A DNA stretch of 64,000 nt, taken from DASYAE01 sp036501535 (GTDB taxonomy: Bacteria > Actinomycetota > Actinomycetes > Streptomycetales > Catenulisporaceae). Where the stretch lies: positions 17,995 through 81,994 of the forward strand of contig DASYAE010000228.1 in assembly GCA_036501535.1 (NCBI GenBank), written 5' to 3'. Both the position numbers and the translations under genes were made by a program. Below the pieces are notes generated by a model, which was not told where the DNA came from, made no database searches, and worked only from the letters and a program-made list of their open reading frames with translations. The stretch's first letter is position 1; the number at the start of each line of letters is the position of its first letter. Of the stretch, positions 51,838 to 59,910 are shown in pieces.

Positions 51838-53925
51838 TCAGGCCCCGGTGGTCTTGTCCACGGCGCCGATCGCCACCCGGGCCGCCTCGCCGTCGGCGTG
51901 GCGCACCAGCAGGTTGACCCGGTCGCCGGCGGTCAGCCGCAGAGCCGGGTCGGCCTCGCGCAGCTCACGGTGGTGCAGGACTGAGACCGGGGTGTGCCCG
52001 GGTGGCCACCGCACCGATCCGAGCGTCTTGCCGACTGCTGTGGAGTGCTCCCCGAGCAGCACCTCGATCACCCGGTACCCGCTGAGCGGGTTGGGCGAGG
52101 CGTCCTCGTCGGTGGGCTGGTGGGCCGCGGCCAGATCCGCCTCCAGTTCCGCGCGCGTGCTGTCCGCGGTGGCGGTCCCGAGGTCGCGGGCGATCGCGTG
52201 GATGGCGCTGGTGTTGGTGAGCCAGCCCTGCACGGCGCGCCCGTCCGCCGAGAGCACCGGCAGCCCGTCGCGCCCGTAGAGCACGAGTTGGCGCAGCGCC
52301 TGGCTCAGGGACTCGCTCGCGTACAGGGCCTGCGGGGTGCGCTCGTGGGTGACCGGGCCGGGCAGCGCGGCGGCGACGTCCTCGGCGGTCGCGGGCAGGT
52401 GCCCGTTGCCAGGGACCGCCAAGGGGCTGGGCAGCGGGCGCATCGCGTCGGCCAGCTTCACATCCGCCAGGGCTCGCCACGGGGTGGACTTGTCCAGGTC
52501 GGTGCCGCGGCGCAGCAGCTTCGTGGTGTAGATCGTGCCGTAGGACACGCCGCGCGAGATCGTGGTGGCGATCGCGACCGCCAGCATCACCGGGAGCGTC
52601 AAGGTGAAGTCCCCGGTCATCTCCACCACACTTGCCAGCGAGGTGAGCGGAGCGCGGGCGGCGGAGGTGAACACCGCGCCCATCGCCACCGCCGCGTACA
52701 GCGCGGGCGGACCGGCCACAGAGCCGAACAGGTGGTCGACGATCACGCCGTAGGCGGTGCCCGCCATCACCCCGAGGAACAGGGACGGGGCGAACACACC
52801 GCCCGAGCCGCCGATCCCCAGGCTCACACTCGTGGCGAGCATCTTCCCGACCACCATCAGAACCAGGAACCACAGCGCGTACCCACCCGCGATCGCCTTG
52901 TACATCACCGGATACCCGACCCCGTAGAGCTGCGGGACTGCGAGCAGGATCGCCCCGAGCAGCACTCCGCCGACGGCCGGACGGGCCCATTCCGGGCGGT
53001 CGCCCCACAGGCTGTCGCCGAGGTCCTCGATCTTGTACAGGACGGTCTTGAACCCGAGCCCCACGAACGCGGCGATCACCGCCAGGACGGCGATCAGCAG
53101 GTAGTTCGCCGGATGGTGCAGCGAGATCCCGGCGGGGAAACCGGACAGGAACCGGCCGGAGCCGAGGAACGGCTCGGCCACGACATCGGCGAGCATCGCC
53201 GAAAGCATCACCGGGAACATCGCCTCCACGCTGAAGGCCCGCAGGACGATCTCGACGCCGAAGAACACCCCGGTGATCGGGGCGTTGAAGGTCGCGGAGA
53301 TCCCGCCCGCCGCGCCGCAGGCGACCAGGATCCGCAGCCGGTTCTCCGGCATCTTGATGCGCTGGCCGAGGCTGGAGGCCATGGCCGAGCCGATCTGCAC
53401 GATCGGGCCCTCCCGGCCCACCGACCCGCCGGTCGCGATGCACAGCGCGGAGGCCAGAGCCTTGACCACGGAGACCTGCGGACGGATGCGGCCGCCGTTC
53501 TCCGCCACCGCGATCATCACCTCGGGCACCCCGTGCCCGCGCGCCTCACGCGCCCACCGGTAGATCAACGGCCCGTACAGCAACCCGCCGAGCACCGGGA
53601 TCATCACGAAGAACCCGACCCCGAGCCACGGCAGGTGCGCGCCGGCTGTTCGCCCCTGCTGCCCAAACTGCGTATAGCCGGTCGCCAGCCAGGTGAAGGT
53701 GGAGATCAGGTACCGGAAGAGCACCGCACCGAGGCCGGAGCCGACCCCGACGAGCACTGCGAGCAGGAACAACCCGCCCTGCGAGGAACGCAGGTACCCG
53801 AACACCGCCGCGCCACGGGGCCGGCCCACCGCCTGCGCCGACGTCATCGCCTGTGCCATCTCACCCGTTTCGATCGGAGTGTCGAGCAAAAATCGCCGCA
53901 CTACGCACGGATAGAGCGACAACAT
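51838..53925 (-). CDS. ClC-family chloride channel/antiporter with CBS and TrkA-C-like tail
   Basis: A 695-residue ClC protein. Seen: the GREGP motif with gating Glu172, GHGVPEV (GSGIP site, with Gly-His), and GKMLATSVSLGIGGSGGVFAPSLFLG (selectivity filter), among about 18 helices. Residues about 490-570 resemble CBS domains, and about 600-690 a TrkA-C-type domain (VIEVLLGEHSTAVGKTLGSV, AGDRVNLLVRHADGE). It exchanges or conducts chloride or nitrate. ATG 53925 has no good ribosome site; ATG 53859 or 53847 are alternatives. A MarR regulator is divergent, so expression is probably locally controlled. Confidence 0.92.
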   Translation of the reverse strand: MLSLYPCVVRRFLLDTPIETGEMAQAMTSAQAVGRPRGAAVFGYLRSSQGGLFLLAVLVGVGSGLGAVLFRYLISTFTWLATGYTQFGQQGRTAGAHLPWLGVGFFVMIPVLGGLLYGPLIYRWAREARGHGVPEVMIAVAENGGRIRPQVSVVKALASALCIATGGSVGREGPIVQIGSAMASSLGQRIKMPENRLRILVACGAAGGISATFNAPITGVFFGVEIVLRAFSVEAMFPVMLSAMLADVVAEPFLGSGRFLSGFPAGISLHHPANYLLIAVLAVIAAFVGLGFKTVLYKIEDLGDSLWGDRPEWARPAVGGVLLGAILLAVPQLYGVGYPVMYKAIAGGYALWFLVLMVVGKMLATSVSLGIGGSGGVFAPSLFLGVMAGTAYGVIVDHLFGSVAGPPALYAAVAMGAVFTSAARAPLTSLASVVEMTGDFTLTLPVMLAVAIATTISRGVSYGTIYTTKLLRRGTDLDKSTPWRALADVKLADAMRPLPSPLAVPGNGHLPATAEDVAAALPGPVTHERTPQALYASESLSQALRQLVLYGRDGLPVLSADGRAVQGWLTNTSAIHAIARDLGTATADSTRAELEADLAAAHQPTDEDASPNPLSGYRVIEVLLGEHSTAVGKTLGSVRWPPGHTPVSVLHHRELREADPALRLTAGDRVNLLVRHADGEAARVAIGAVDKTTGA

Positions 53926-53963
53926 AGCGCTCTAACAGCGCTTTAAGGATTGCATTATGCAAT
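53926..53963. promoter_or_regulatory. Candidate MarR operator region upstream of ClC
   Basis: ATTGCAT-T-ATGCAAT at 53949-53963 is a perfect 7-base palindrome, striking because it is AT-rich in GC-rich DNA, and typical of MarR-family sites. Twin palindromes AGCGCT at 53926-53931 and 53937-53942 flank it. It lies between the ClC start and the MarR gene. Confidence 0.6.
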
Positions 53964-54066
53964 GACTATAGGTGCAGGGCCCCGCGCCCGCAACGCGCTC
54001 GGATCTTCCGCCCCGTGGAGCGCCGGGCGCCGCGCATGCGGGGCTCACAACAGATAGAAAGGACGG

Positions 54067-54564
54067 ATGCGGACCCCCTCCGACCGTGCCCCACAGCAAG
54101 CCGACGACCCCGAACAGGTGGTCGCGGCGTTGCTCACGGCATCGCGCCTGCTGGTCGCGATCGCCGCGAAGTCGCTGGCCGCGGTCGAGGACACCCTCAC
54201 CCTCCCGCAATACCGCCTGCTCGTCGTCCTCGACTCACGCGGCCCCTCCAGCCTCGCCGGGTTGGCCGAGGCCCTGGAGGTCAACCCCTCGACCGCACTG
54301 CGCATGGTCGAACGACTCACCACGGCCGGCATGGTGGAGAAGGCCACCAACCCCGCCCGCCGCCGCGAAGTCCGACTCCGCCTGACCGGCTCCGGCTGGC
54401 AGACCGTACGCCAGGCCAACGAGCACCGGCGCACCGAATTCGCCCGCATCGTCGCCGCCATGCCCGCCGAACAGCGCACCCGGCTCGTCGCCGCCCTCAC
54501 CGCCTTCACCGAAGCCGGCGGCGAACCCGCCGAACACCTTCCCGTCCTACCCGGCTGGCACTGA
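54067..54564 (+). CDS. MarR-family transcriptional regulator
   Basis: A 165-residue winged-helix protein. The core runs from about 22 to 140: TLPQYRLLVVLDSRGPSSLAGLAEALEVNPSTALRMVERLTTAGMVEKATNPARRREVRLRLTGSG, with the wing residues of the MarR fold. Members sense phenols, oxidants or metals. ATG 54067 has GAAAGGA upstream. It is divergent from the ClC gene with a clear palindrome between them, so it likely represses ClC and itself (inference). Confidence 0.92.
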   Translation: MRTPSDRAPQQADDPEQVVAALLTASRLLVAIAAKSLAAVEDTLTLPQYRLLVVLDSRGPSSLAGLAEALEVNPSTALRMVERLTTAGMVEKATNPARRREVRLRLTGSGWQTVRQANEHRRTEFARIVAAMPAEQRTRLVAALTAFTEAGGEPAEHLPVLPGWH

Positions 54565-54626
54565 CACCGCCCGACCGGTAGCCTCCGGTATCAGAACGCG
54601 CAGAATGGTTCATACCTGGCAGCGCG

Positions 54627-55286
54627 TCACTTTGGCCGCACGGCGCGCGGTTGGCCATCTTGGGCGCTCGCCCAGCCGATCTCGATGAGTGTTCGGCGCG
54701 AGACTTCGAAGTCGTCGGCGACCGGCACGACGCGACCCTGCGGGTAGCGGGCGAGCCAGTCGGCGGCGGCCTGCGCGTCGGCGAAGAAGTGCCCGAACGC
54801 GCACAGTTCGCTGCGCACGTCGTTGGCGGCTACGGCGGGACGCAGTTTGGAGACCATGGCGCCCGGCGGGTCGATGTGCACGACGCGGTGCGGGGTGAGG
54901 TCGATGTGGATGATCTGGCCGGTGGTCGGGCAGGGGGAGGCGACGTGTCCGGGTCGGCCGAGGAGCACCGGGAACTCCAGGGCGTCGCTGGCGCAGAACC
55001 CGTAGACGGTCGTGTCCTCGAAGGTGAAGGTGTGCGGCGTGGGGTGCAGGGTCAGGCCGAAGCCCGCGATCCTGCCGTCCGCCTCGCGGTCTACCCCGGG
55101 GTGCCGGTCGAGCGCCGGCGCGACCTGGTCCGGCGTCCAGCCGCCGGCGGCGGAGACCTCCTCGATGGTGACCGGTTCGCCCTCGGCGAGGAGCCGGGCG
55201 AGCACCGGGACCAGGCCCGGCAGCGGCCAGCTCTCCGACTGGGCGCGGAAGAAGGCGATGCTCTCGGCGAGGTCTTGCGTGTTCAT
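54627..55286 (-). CDS. merB: Organomercurial lyase MerB
   Basis: A 219-residue alkylmercury lyase, which cleaves the carbon-mercury bond to release Hg2+. The catalytic residues are present: Cys98 and Asp101 in YGFCASDALEFP, and Cys162 in SELCAFGHFF; a further Cys lies in VASPCPTTG. The N-terminal winged-helix-like part (PVTIEEVSAAGGWTPDQVAPALD) and GRIAGFGLTLHPTPHTF match the family. ATG 55286 follows GAAAGGAGG. It is divergent from the NTF2-like gene at 55431, so it may have its own promoter. No merA is seen nearby. Confidence 0.9.
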   Translation of the reverse strand: MNTQDLAESIAFFRAQSESWPLPGLVPVLARLLAEGEPVTIEEVSAAGGWTPDQVAPALDRHPGVDREADGRIAGFGLTLHPTPHTFTFEDTTVYGFCASDALEFPVLLGRPGHVASPCPTTGQIIHIDLTPHRVVHIDPPGAMVSKLRPAVAANDVRSELCAFGHFFADAQAAADWLARYPQGRVVPVADDFEVSRRTLIEIGWASAQDGQPRAVRPK

Positions 55287-55430
55287 CGCGTTCAGCCTCC
55301 TTTCGGGTCAGCGGGCACCTTGCCAGCCGCGAGCGGGGTGTTGCCGTGGTCGGGTCGGGGTTGGAGGACGGCTGCGGCGGCACCCGGCCATCGGCCACAG
55401 GCCGTCTTCCACCGCAGAAGGCAGGAGCTC

Positions 55431-55826
55431 ATGGCGCACAGCAGCCAGGGCGTCGCCGACCAGTTGACCGCCGCGCTCGAAACCGGCGACGCGCACCTGA
55501 TGGAGCCACTGTCGGATCCCGCGGTGCGCTGGGGTGGTGAAGAGGAGACCGAGGAGACCTGCCACAGCCGAGGCGACGTGCTGACCTGGTATCGCAGGCT
55601 GTATGACTCCGGGGTGCGCGTCGAGGTCACGGGCGTCGTTGTGCGCGATGGGTCCGTGGTGCTCTCGATGGCGATTACTGGGTCGAAGGCCGGGCCGAGC
55701 GGCCGACTGCCCGACCTCGTCCACCAGGTCTTCCACCTGGAAGCCGGCTTGGGCATCGACATCCGCGGCTACGCACAGCGCGAGGACGCGCTCGCCTGGG
55801 CGGACACCCCGATTGTGCGGAACTAG
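55431..55826 (+). CDS. NTF2-like (SnoaL-type) protein in the mercury locus
   Basis: A 131-residue protein with the NTF2-like alpha/beta-barrel pattern: QLTAALETGDAHLMEPLSDPAVRW, then RGDVLTWYRRLYDSGVRVEV, then VVLSMAITG and HQVFHLEAGLGIDIRGYAQREDAL. Such folds bind small molecules or form lids on others' active sites; here no catalytic residue is certain. ATG 55431 has AGGAG four to five bases upstream. It lies between two MerB-type genes, so a link to organomercurials is possible (inference). Confidence 0.7.
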   Translation: MAHSSQGVADQLTAALETGDAHLMEPLSDPAVRWGGEEETEETCHSRGDVLTWYRRLYDSGVRVEVTGVVVRDGSVVLSMAITGSKAGPSGRLPDLVHQVFHLEAGLGIDIRGYAQREDALAWADTPIVRN

Positions 55827-55958
55827 AGACCACGCGGCCCTGCTCGACGCAGCCGGAACAGCTTCTGCACCCACCGCCGCGGCGAAGGGTGGGTTCATCT
55901 GGCCAGAGCAATGGCGAGGAGTCCTGGTGGTCATTTGCGTCGGCCCATGCACGCTCGC

Positions 55959-56966
55959 TCAGGGCTCCACAGACACAAGGCCGGTCCCGTCGGCGACGCT
56001 CGCCGCGGGCTCGGCCAGCAGCATGCCGAAGATCTCTTCGCCGAGCCGCTGCGCGGCATCCGGGCCCATGATCTCCCCCGTTGCTTCCGGGTGAGCCTCA
56101 GCGAACTCCTGCGCGCTCGCCGCAGTGGCGAAGAAGCGCAGGTATCCGCAGCACACTGAGGCGGAGGGGCCCTTCTCGGGCCGAGCGCCGTAGAACACCA
56201 CCGCGGACGCCGGCTCCCAATGAGCCCTCCCGCTGGTGAGCTGGATCCGGATCGCCTGGCCGGTGATCGGGTCGGTGGAGGTGATGAGCGCGTCGACACC
56301 GAGCATCGCCGGGATGCCCAGGGCGTCGATCGCGCACATCGAGGCCACCATCACCGCGCCGGGCAGTTCGACCTGCACCCCGGTGGGGGTGGCGGAGAAC
56401 GGGTAGGCGGCCGAGATCTGCCCGTCCGCGTCCAACGTGAGGAAATCCTCATCCGCGAGTCGCGCCAGCACCTGGACGGCAGGCACGCCATCCGGGGCCG
56501 CAGCTTGCTCCAAAGCCGCGAGATCCGGCGCCGTGCCGGTGGCAGCGAAGGAGCGCAGCACCGCCTGGTACACCGCCCGCATCCCGCCCTCGACCGGGGC
56601 GACGCGCCCGCGACCGGCACGCCCGACCGAGACGGCGGCCGGGGCCGGACACCACTCCGCCTCCGTCGGATCGGCCAGCACCCGGCGCAGATCGGCGACG
56701 GACGGCGCGCCGGTCGCCCGCCCGTCCTCACCGCGGTAGAGCCGGCACGAAACACTGGCCGCCGTGCCCGGCCCGGCGAACGGGTCGCGCCCATCGAACA
56801 GCAGTGTCGGCGATCCGTGCATCCCATGCTGCTCGGCCTCGGCCACAGTGTCGATCACGCGGCGCTTCACCTGCACGTCGCCGCGCCCGGCGAGAGCCTC
56901 GCTCAGGCGTTGCTCGATCACCGCGCTGTTCGGGCAGCCGGTCACCGTGAGCAGTTCGATCCGCAT
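55959..56966 (-). CDS. Thioredoxin-like domain fused to an organomercurial lyase domain
   Basis: A 335-residue fusion. Residues 1-100 look like a small thioredoxin-fold domain (LLTVTGCPNSAVIEQRL, single Cys11 in a CPNS site; HGSPTLLFDGRDPF with cis-Pro). Residues 125-335 match MerB: VMVASMCAIDALGIPAMLG gives Cys211 and Asp214, and SVCCGYLRFFATA gives Cys272/273. The catalytic trio therefore has the normal pattern. The thioredoxin part may pass mercury or restore thiols (inference). ATG 56966 has GGAGG seven to eight bases upstream. It is divergent from MerR with a shared operator. Confidence 0.8.
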   Translation of the reverse strand: MRIELLTVTGCPNSAVIEQRLSEALAGRGDVQVKRRVIDTVAEAEQHGMHGSPTLLFDGRDPFAGPGTAASVSCRLYRGEDGRATGAPSVADLRRVLADPTEAEWCPAPAAVSVGRAGRGRVAPVEGGMRAVYQAVLRSFAATGTAPDLAALEQAAAPDGVPAVQVLARLADEDFLTLDADGQISAAYPFSATPTGVQVELPGAVMVASMCAIDALGIPAMLGVDALITSTDPITGQAIRIQLTSGRAHWEPASAVVFYGARPEKGPSASVCCGYLRFFATAASAQEFAEAHPEATGEIMGPDAAQRLGEEIFGMLLAEPAASVADGTGLVSVEP

Positions 56967-57005
56967 CCCGCACACCTCCACGTCGTCGTCACGTCTCGAC
57001 GGTAG

Positions 57006-57027
57006 ACCTTCCAGCGCACTGGAAGGT
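57006..57027. promoter_or_regulatory. MerR operator between the divergent merR and fusion genes
   Basis: ACCTTCCAG-N4-CTGGAAGGT is a perfect 9-base inverted repeat. Reading leftward, TTGACC and TACCGT flank it with a 20-base spacer, the stretched spacer typical of MerR-controlled promoters. It should drive the thioredoxin-MerB gene when metal binds MerR. Confidence 0.8.
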
Positions 57028-57046
57028 CAAGGGGTAGTGTCGGGAT

Positions 57047-57436
57047 ATGCGCATCGGAGCACTCGCCGACGAGTCCGGCGCCACGACCAAGACCATCCGG
57101 TTTTACGAGCAGGCCGGGCTGCTGCCCGAGCCCCCGCGCACCTCGTCGGGATACCGCGACTACCCGCCCGAGACCAGGACGCAGCTGGAGTTCATCCGCG
57201 CCGCCCAGAAGGCCGGGCTCACCCTCGCCGAGATCCGCGGCATCCTGGCCGTCCGCGACAATGGCGAGCCGCCGTGCGCGCATGTGACCACGCTGCTCGA
57301 AGCACACCTGGCCGAAGTCGAACGGCGCATGGCAGAGCTGAAATCCACCCGCTCCGCGCTGCGCGGCCTGCTGGCCACCGCCGCCGCCACCGACCCGGCC
57401 ACCTGCACCGGCGAGAGCTGTCGCATCCTGGCCTGA
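57047..57436 (+). CDS. merR: MerR-family metal-sensing regulator
   Basis: A 129-residue MerR protein. The N-terminal winged helix (IGALADESGATTKTIRFYEQAGLLPEPPRTSSGYRDY) is followed by a dimerisation helix (about 80-113) and metal-binding cysteines: Cys77 in PPCAHV, Cys120 and Cys125 in CTGESC. The Cys77, Cys120, Cys125 pattern is that of the mercury/lead/zinc sensors. Promoter context supports mercury. It is divergent from the thioredoxin-MerB fusion and precedes the NTF2-like gene at 57458. Confidence 0.9.
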   Translation: MRIGALADESGATTKTIRFYEQAGLLPEPPRTSSGYRDYPPETRTQLEFIRAAQKAGLTLAEIRGILAVRDNGEPPCAHVTTLLEAHLAEVERRMAELKSTRSALRGLLATAAATDPATCTGESCRILA

Positions 57437-57457
57437 CCCGCCGCGCCCGAAGCCTGG

Positions 57458-57796
57458 ATGACCAGCGACTTCGACGCGCTTGAAGCCGTCCTGGACCCTG
57501 AGGTGGACCTGCTCTGGCACCGCGAGGGGCCGTGGGACTGCCACGGCCGCGAGCAGGTAATCGCCCTCATCCGCCGACGCCGCGCCGAGGGCGCGACGCC
57601 ATTCGAGGTGCACATCGAGGACGTCGACGCGAACACCCTGGTGGCGTGGGCGGCCGATCCGAACCGGCCGCGCGGGTGCGATGACGAACCCCAGGCCGTG
57701 CGCGTCGGCATCCGCTACGAGCTGATCACACACATGCAGCAGTACCGCCGCCGCGACGAAGCGCTCGCCGGGACCCACGATGTTGGGCGGCACTGA
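57458..57796 (+). CDS. Second NTF2-like (SnoaL-type) protein, probably shortened
   Basis: A 112-residue protein. The start FDALEAVLDPEVDLLWHREG and WDCHGREQVIALIRRRRAEG match the helix-1/helix-2 part of the SnoaL/NTF2-like fold, and ITHMQQYRRRDEAL the final strand. The usual first half-helix is missing, so the gene may have lost about 15 N-terminal codons. It starts 21 bases after merR, on the same strand, so the two are probably cotranscribed. Role unknown. Confidence 0.6.
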   Translation: MTSDFDALEAVLDPEVDLLWHREGPWDCHGREQVIALIRRRRAEGATPFEVHIEDVDANTLVAWAADPNRPRGCDDEPQAVRVGIRYELITHMQQYRRRDEALAGTHDVGRH

Positions 57797-58066
57797 GGAA
57801 ACCGATGTCTGCGACAGGTTCCGGCGCTGTGGCCGCCGACGAGCGCGGAGGGTGGGTGTGTTCGTCGGCGGCGCCTCTCCGATGAACAGCGCTTCCGCAG
57901 CGTGCTGGGCTCGCGGGCCGTCCAGGCGGTCGGCACGCTGTCGCCGCAGCGCCTCTGTGGCTTGGCGTTCCAGCACGGTTGCGGACACAAGGGGTTGACT
58001 GGCAGGGTGCAACACCAGGTGGCCCGTGGACACCCGCGGGCCCGGCACCGGAGTCTGGTGGAGTGC

Positions 58067-58643
58067 ATGATCGAGGTCATCGACGCCACGTCCGCGCGCG
58101 CCGCGCTGACGGCGGGCAAGCTGACCTGCCCGGACTGCGGCGACGCGCTCGGGCCGTGGGGCCGGGCGCGCGAGCGCACCGTGGCCGGGCTGTCCGGCGA
58201 GCTGCTGACCGTGCGTCCCGACCGGGCCCGTTGCCGTGGCTGCGCGGCCACGCACGTGCTGCTTGCCCGCGGACCTGCTGGTCGGCTGCGCGTACCGGGT
58301 CCAGGTGGTCGACGCCGCGCTGCTGCGCGCGAGCCACGGCCACGGCCGCCGCGCCATCGCCGCGCAGTTGGCGGTCCCGGCCTCCACTGTCGCGCGCTGG
58401 ACCCACCGCTTCACCGCCTCGGCCGAGCCGCTGCGCGCACACCTGCTGCGCCGGATCGTCGCCGTCGACCAGGAGTTCGTGCCGCAGCTCGCGCACCGCA
58501 ACCCGCGCGCCGACGCGCTCGAAGCCCTCGGTGCCCTGGCCCAAGCCGTCGCGGTCCGCTGGCAGATCCCTGCGGTCGATCCCTGGCGACTGCTGGCCCT
58601 GGAGAGCGGTGGCCAGCTGCTCGTCCCACGCCCGACGTACTAA
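58067..58643 (+). pseudogene. Frameshifted DUF6431-type insertion-sequence-associated protein
   Basis: From ATG 58067 one frame reads GKLTCPDCGDALGPWGRARE and ...RARCRGCAATHVLL, then a second frame continues PADLLVGCAYRVQVVDAALL...HGRRAIAAQLAVPASTVARWTHRF to 58643. Together they give a DUF6431-like zinc-ribbon plus helix-turn-helix protein, a companion of some actinobacterial transposases. The break is at about 58260: a single extra T in GTGCTGCTTGCCCGCGG would restore THVLLPADLL if removed. No transposase follows, so this is insertion-sequence debris between metal genes. An unassigned short frame ends at 58727. Confidence 0.7.
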
Positions 58644-58802
58644 TCCAGAAAAGCCCATCCGGCCGCCGGATACGTCGTCAATTACGCTGCCCGCCAGATC
58701 AAGAAGATCTATTCGGGCGAGCACTGAACCGGCGTCCGCGACCCGCGGTGCCCGGCCTGCGCGCCCATTCCCAGATCCGAGAACTGCCGATAACATCGCG
58801 CT

Positions 58803-59171
58803 GTGGCGATGCTATCGATGGTGCGGCCAAACGACCGCGAGCGCCTGGCCCCGGCCGCGGCGCTCTTTCGCTCCCTGGCCGACCCGACCCGCCTGGCGAT
58901 CGTGCGCCGCCTGGCCGTAGACGAGGCGCGCGTGACCGATCTGGTCGGCGAGCTCGGCCTGGCCCAGTCCACCGTCTCCAAACACCTTTCCTGCCTGCGC
59001 GAGTGCGGCCTGGTCGACTCCCGCCCGGTCGGGCGTGCCTCGGTGTTTACCCTCACCCAGCCGGCCTTGGTAGAGCTGCTTCGCGCAGCCGAAGCCGTCC
59101 TCGACTCAACCGGCGACGCCGTCGCCCTGTGCCCCGAGTACGGCACGGCCGAGACGGGAGGCAACGCATGA
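58803..59171 (+). CDS. CmtR-like ArsR-family Cd/Pb sensor
   Basis: A 122-residue ArsR/SmtB winged-helix protein. ALFRSLADPTRLAIVRRLA and LGLAQSTVSKHLSCLRECGLV are the DNA-binding part. Cys64 and Cys68 in HLSCLRECGLV and Cys110 near the C-terminus reproduce the Cys57/61/102 pattern of mycobacterial CmtR, which binds Cd(II) and Pb(II). The GTG at 58803 may be leaderless; ATG 58809 is also possible. Its stop overlaps the start of the transporter gene by four bases, so they are coupled. Confidence 0.9.
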   Translation: MAMLSMVRPNDRERLAPAAALFRSLADPTRLAIVRRLAVDEARVTDLVGELGLAQSTVSKHLSCLRECGLVDSRPVGRASVFTLTQPALVELLRAAEAVLDSTGDAVALCPEYGTAETGGNA

Positions 59172-59875
59172 GCATGCAGCTGCCGCTCGTCGGCGGCCCG
59201 GCGGCCGAACGGGAGGCGGACTGCAGGTGCCACGGCACCTGCCAGGCCAGCGCCGAACCCGCCCCACGCGATGCGGCGTGGCTGCGCGCGGCCCGCCACG
59301 CGCGATGGCTGGCCTGGGCAAGCCTGGCATGGATGTGCACCGAGGGCGCGGTCGGGCTGTGGCAGGGCTATTCCTCGGGGTCGATTTCGCTGATCGGCTG
59401 GGCGTTGGGCAGCGCGGTGGAGGGGCTGGCCAGCGTGATCGTGGTGTGGCGGTTCACCGGCGCGCGCACCCTGTCCGAAGGCGCCGAACGACGCGCCCAA
59501 CAAGCGGTCGCACTCTCCTTCTGGCTGCTCGCCCCGTACATCGCAGTCGAGTCCGTCCGCGACCTGCTCGCCACCCACCGACCGGAGACCAGCGCGATCG
59601 GCATGGCGCTGACCGCGATCGCACTGCTGGAGATGCCGCTGCTCGGCCGCACCAAGCACAAGCTCGCGATCACCCTCGACTCCAAGGCGACCGCCGGGGA
59701 GGGGACGCAGAACTACCTGTGCGCCGCACAGGCCGCAGCCGTGCTGGTCACCCTCGCCGCCACCGCGATCTGGCCGGGCGGCTGGTGGCTCGATCCCGCC
59801 GTCGGCCTGGCCATCGCCGCCGTCTCGCTCTGGGCGGGCATCGAGTCCTGGCGCGGCGAGGACTGCGGCTGCTGA
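59168..59875 (+). CDS. Cation transporter (CDF-like) with Cys-rich ends
   Basis: A 235-residue protein with about six membrane helices. The N-terminus has Cys18, Cys20 and Cys24 with His (CRCHGTC), and the C-terminus ends EDCGC, suggesting metal delivery. The order of helices, e.g. GSISLIGWALGSAVEGLASVIVV in TM2 and SKATAGEGTQNYLCAAQAAAV in TM5, is CDF-like, but the standard HxxxD metal site of TM2 and the DxxxD of TM5 are changed (Glu in TM2). The cytoplasmic domain is missing. It is translated with the CmtR-like sensor, so Cd/Pb/Zn export is likely (inference). Confidence 0.8.
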   Translation: MSMQLPLVGGPAAEREADCRCHGTCQASAEPAPRDAAWLRAARHARWLAWASLAWMCTEGAVGLWQGYSSGSISLIGWALGSAVEGLASVIVVWRFTGARTLSEGAERRAQQAVALSFWLLAPYIAVESVRDLLATHRPETSAIGMALTAIALLEMPLLGRTKHKLAITLDSKATAGEGTQNYLCAAQAAAVLVTLAATAIWPGGWWLDPAVGLAIAAVSLWAGIESWRGEDCGC

Positions 59876-59910
59876 CCGCGCCGGGAGACGCTCACCCAGC
59901 ATTGCCATTG

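Noticed and set aside
57797..58066. Coding frame upstream of the DUF6431 pseudogene (minus strand, Arg-rich)
   Set aside because: Composition is Arg/Pro/Ala-rich like other shadows and no start or family match was found; nothing else recognised in this gap.
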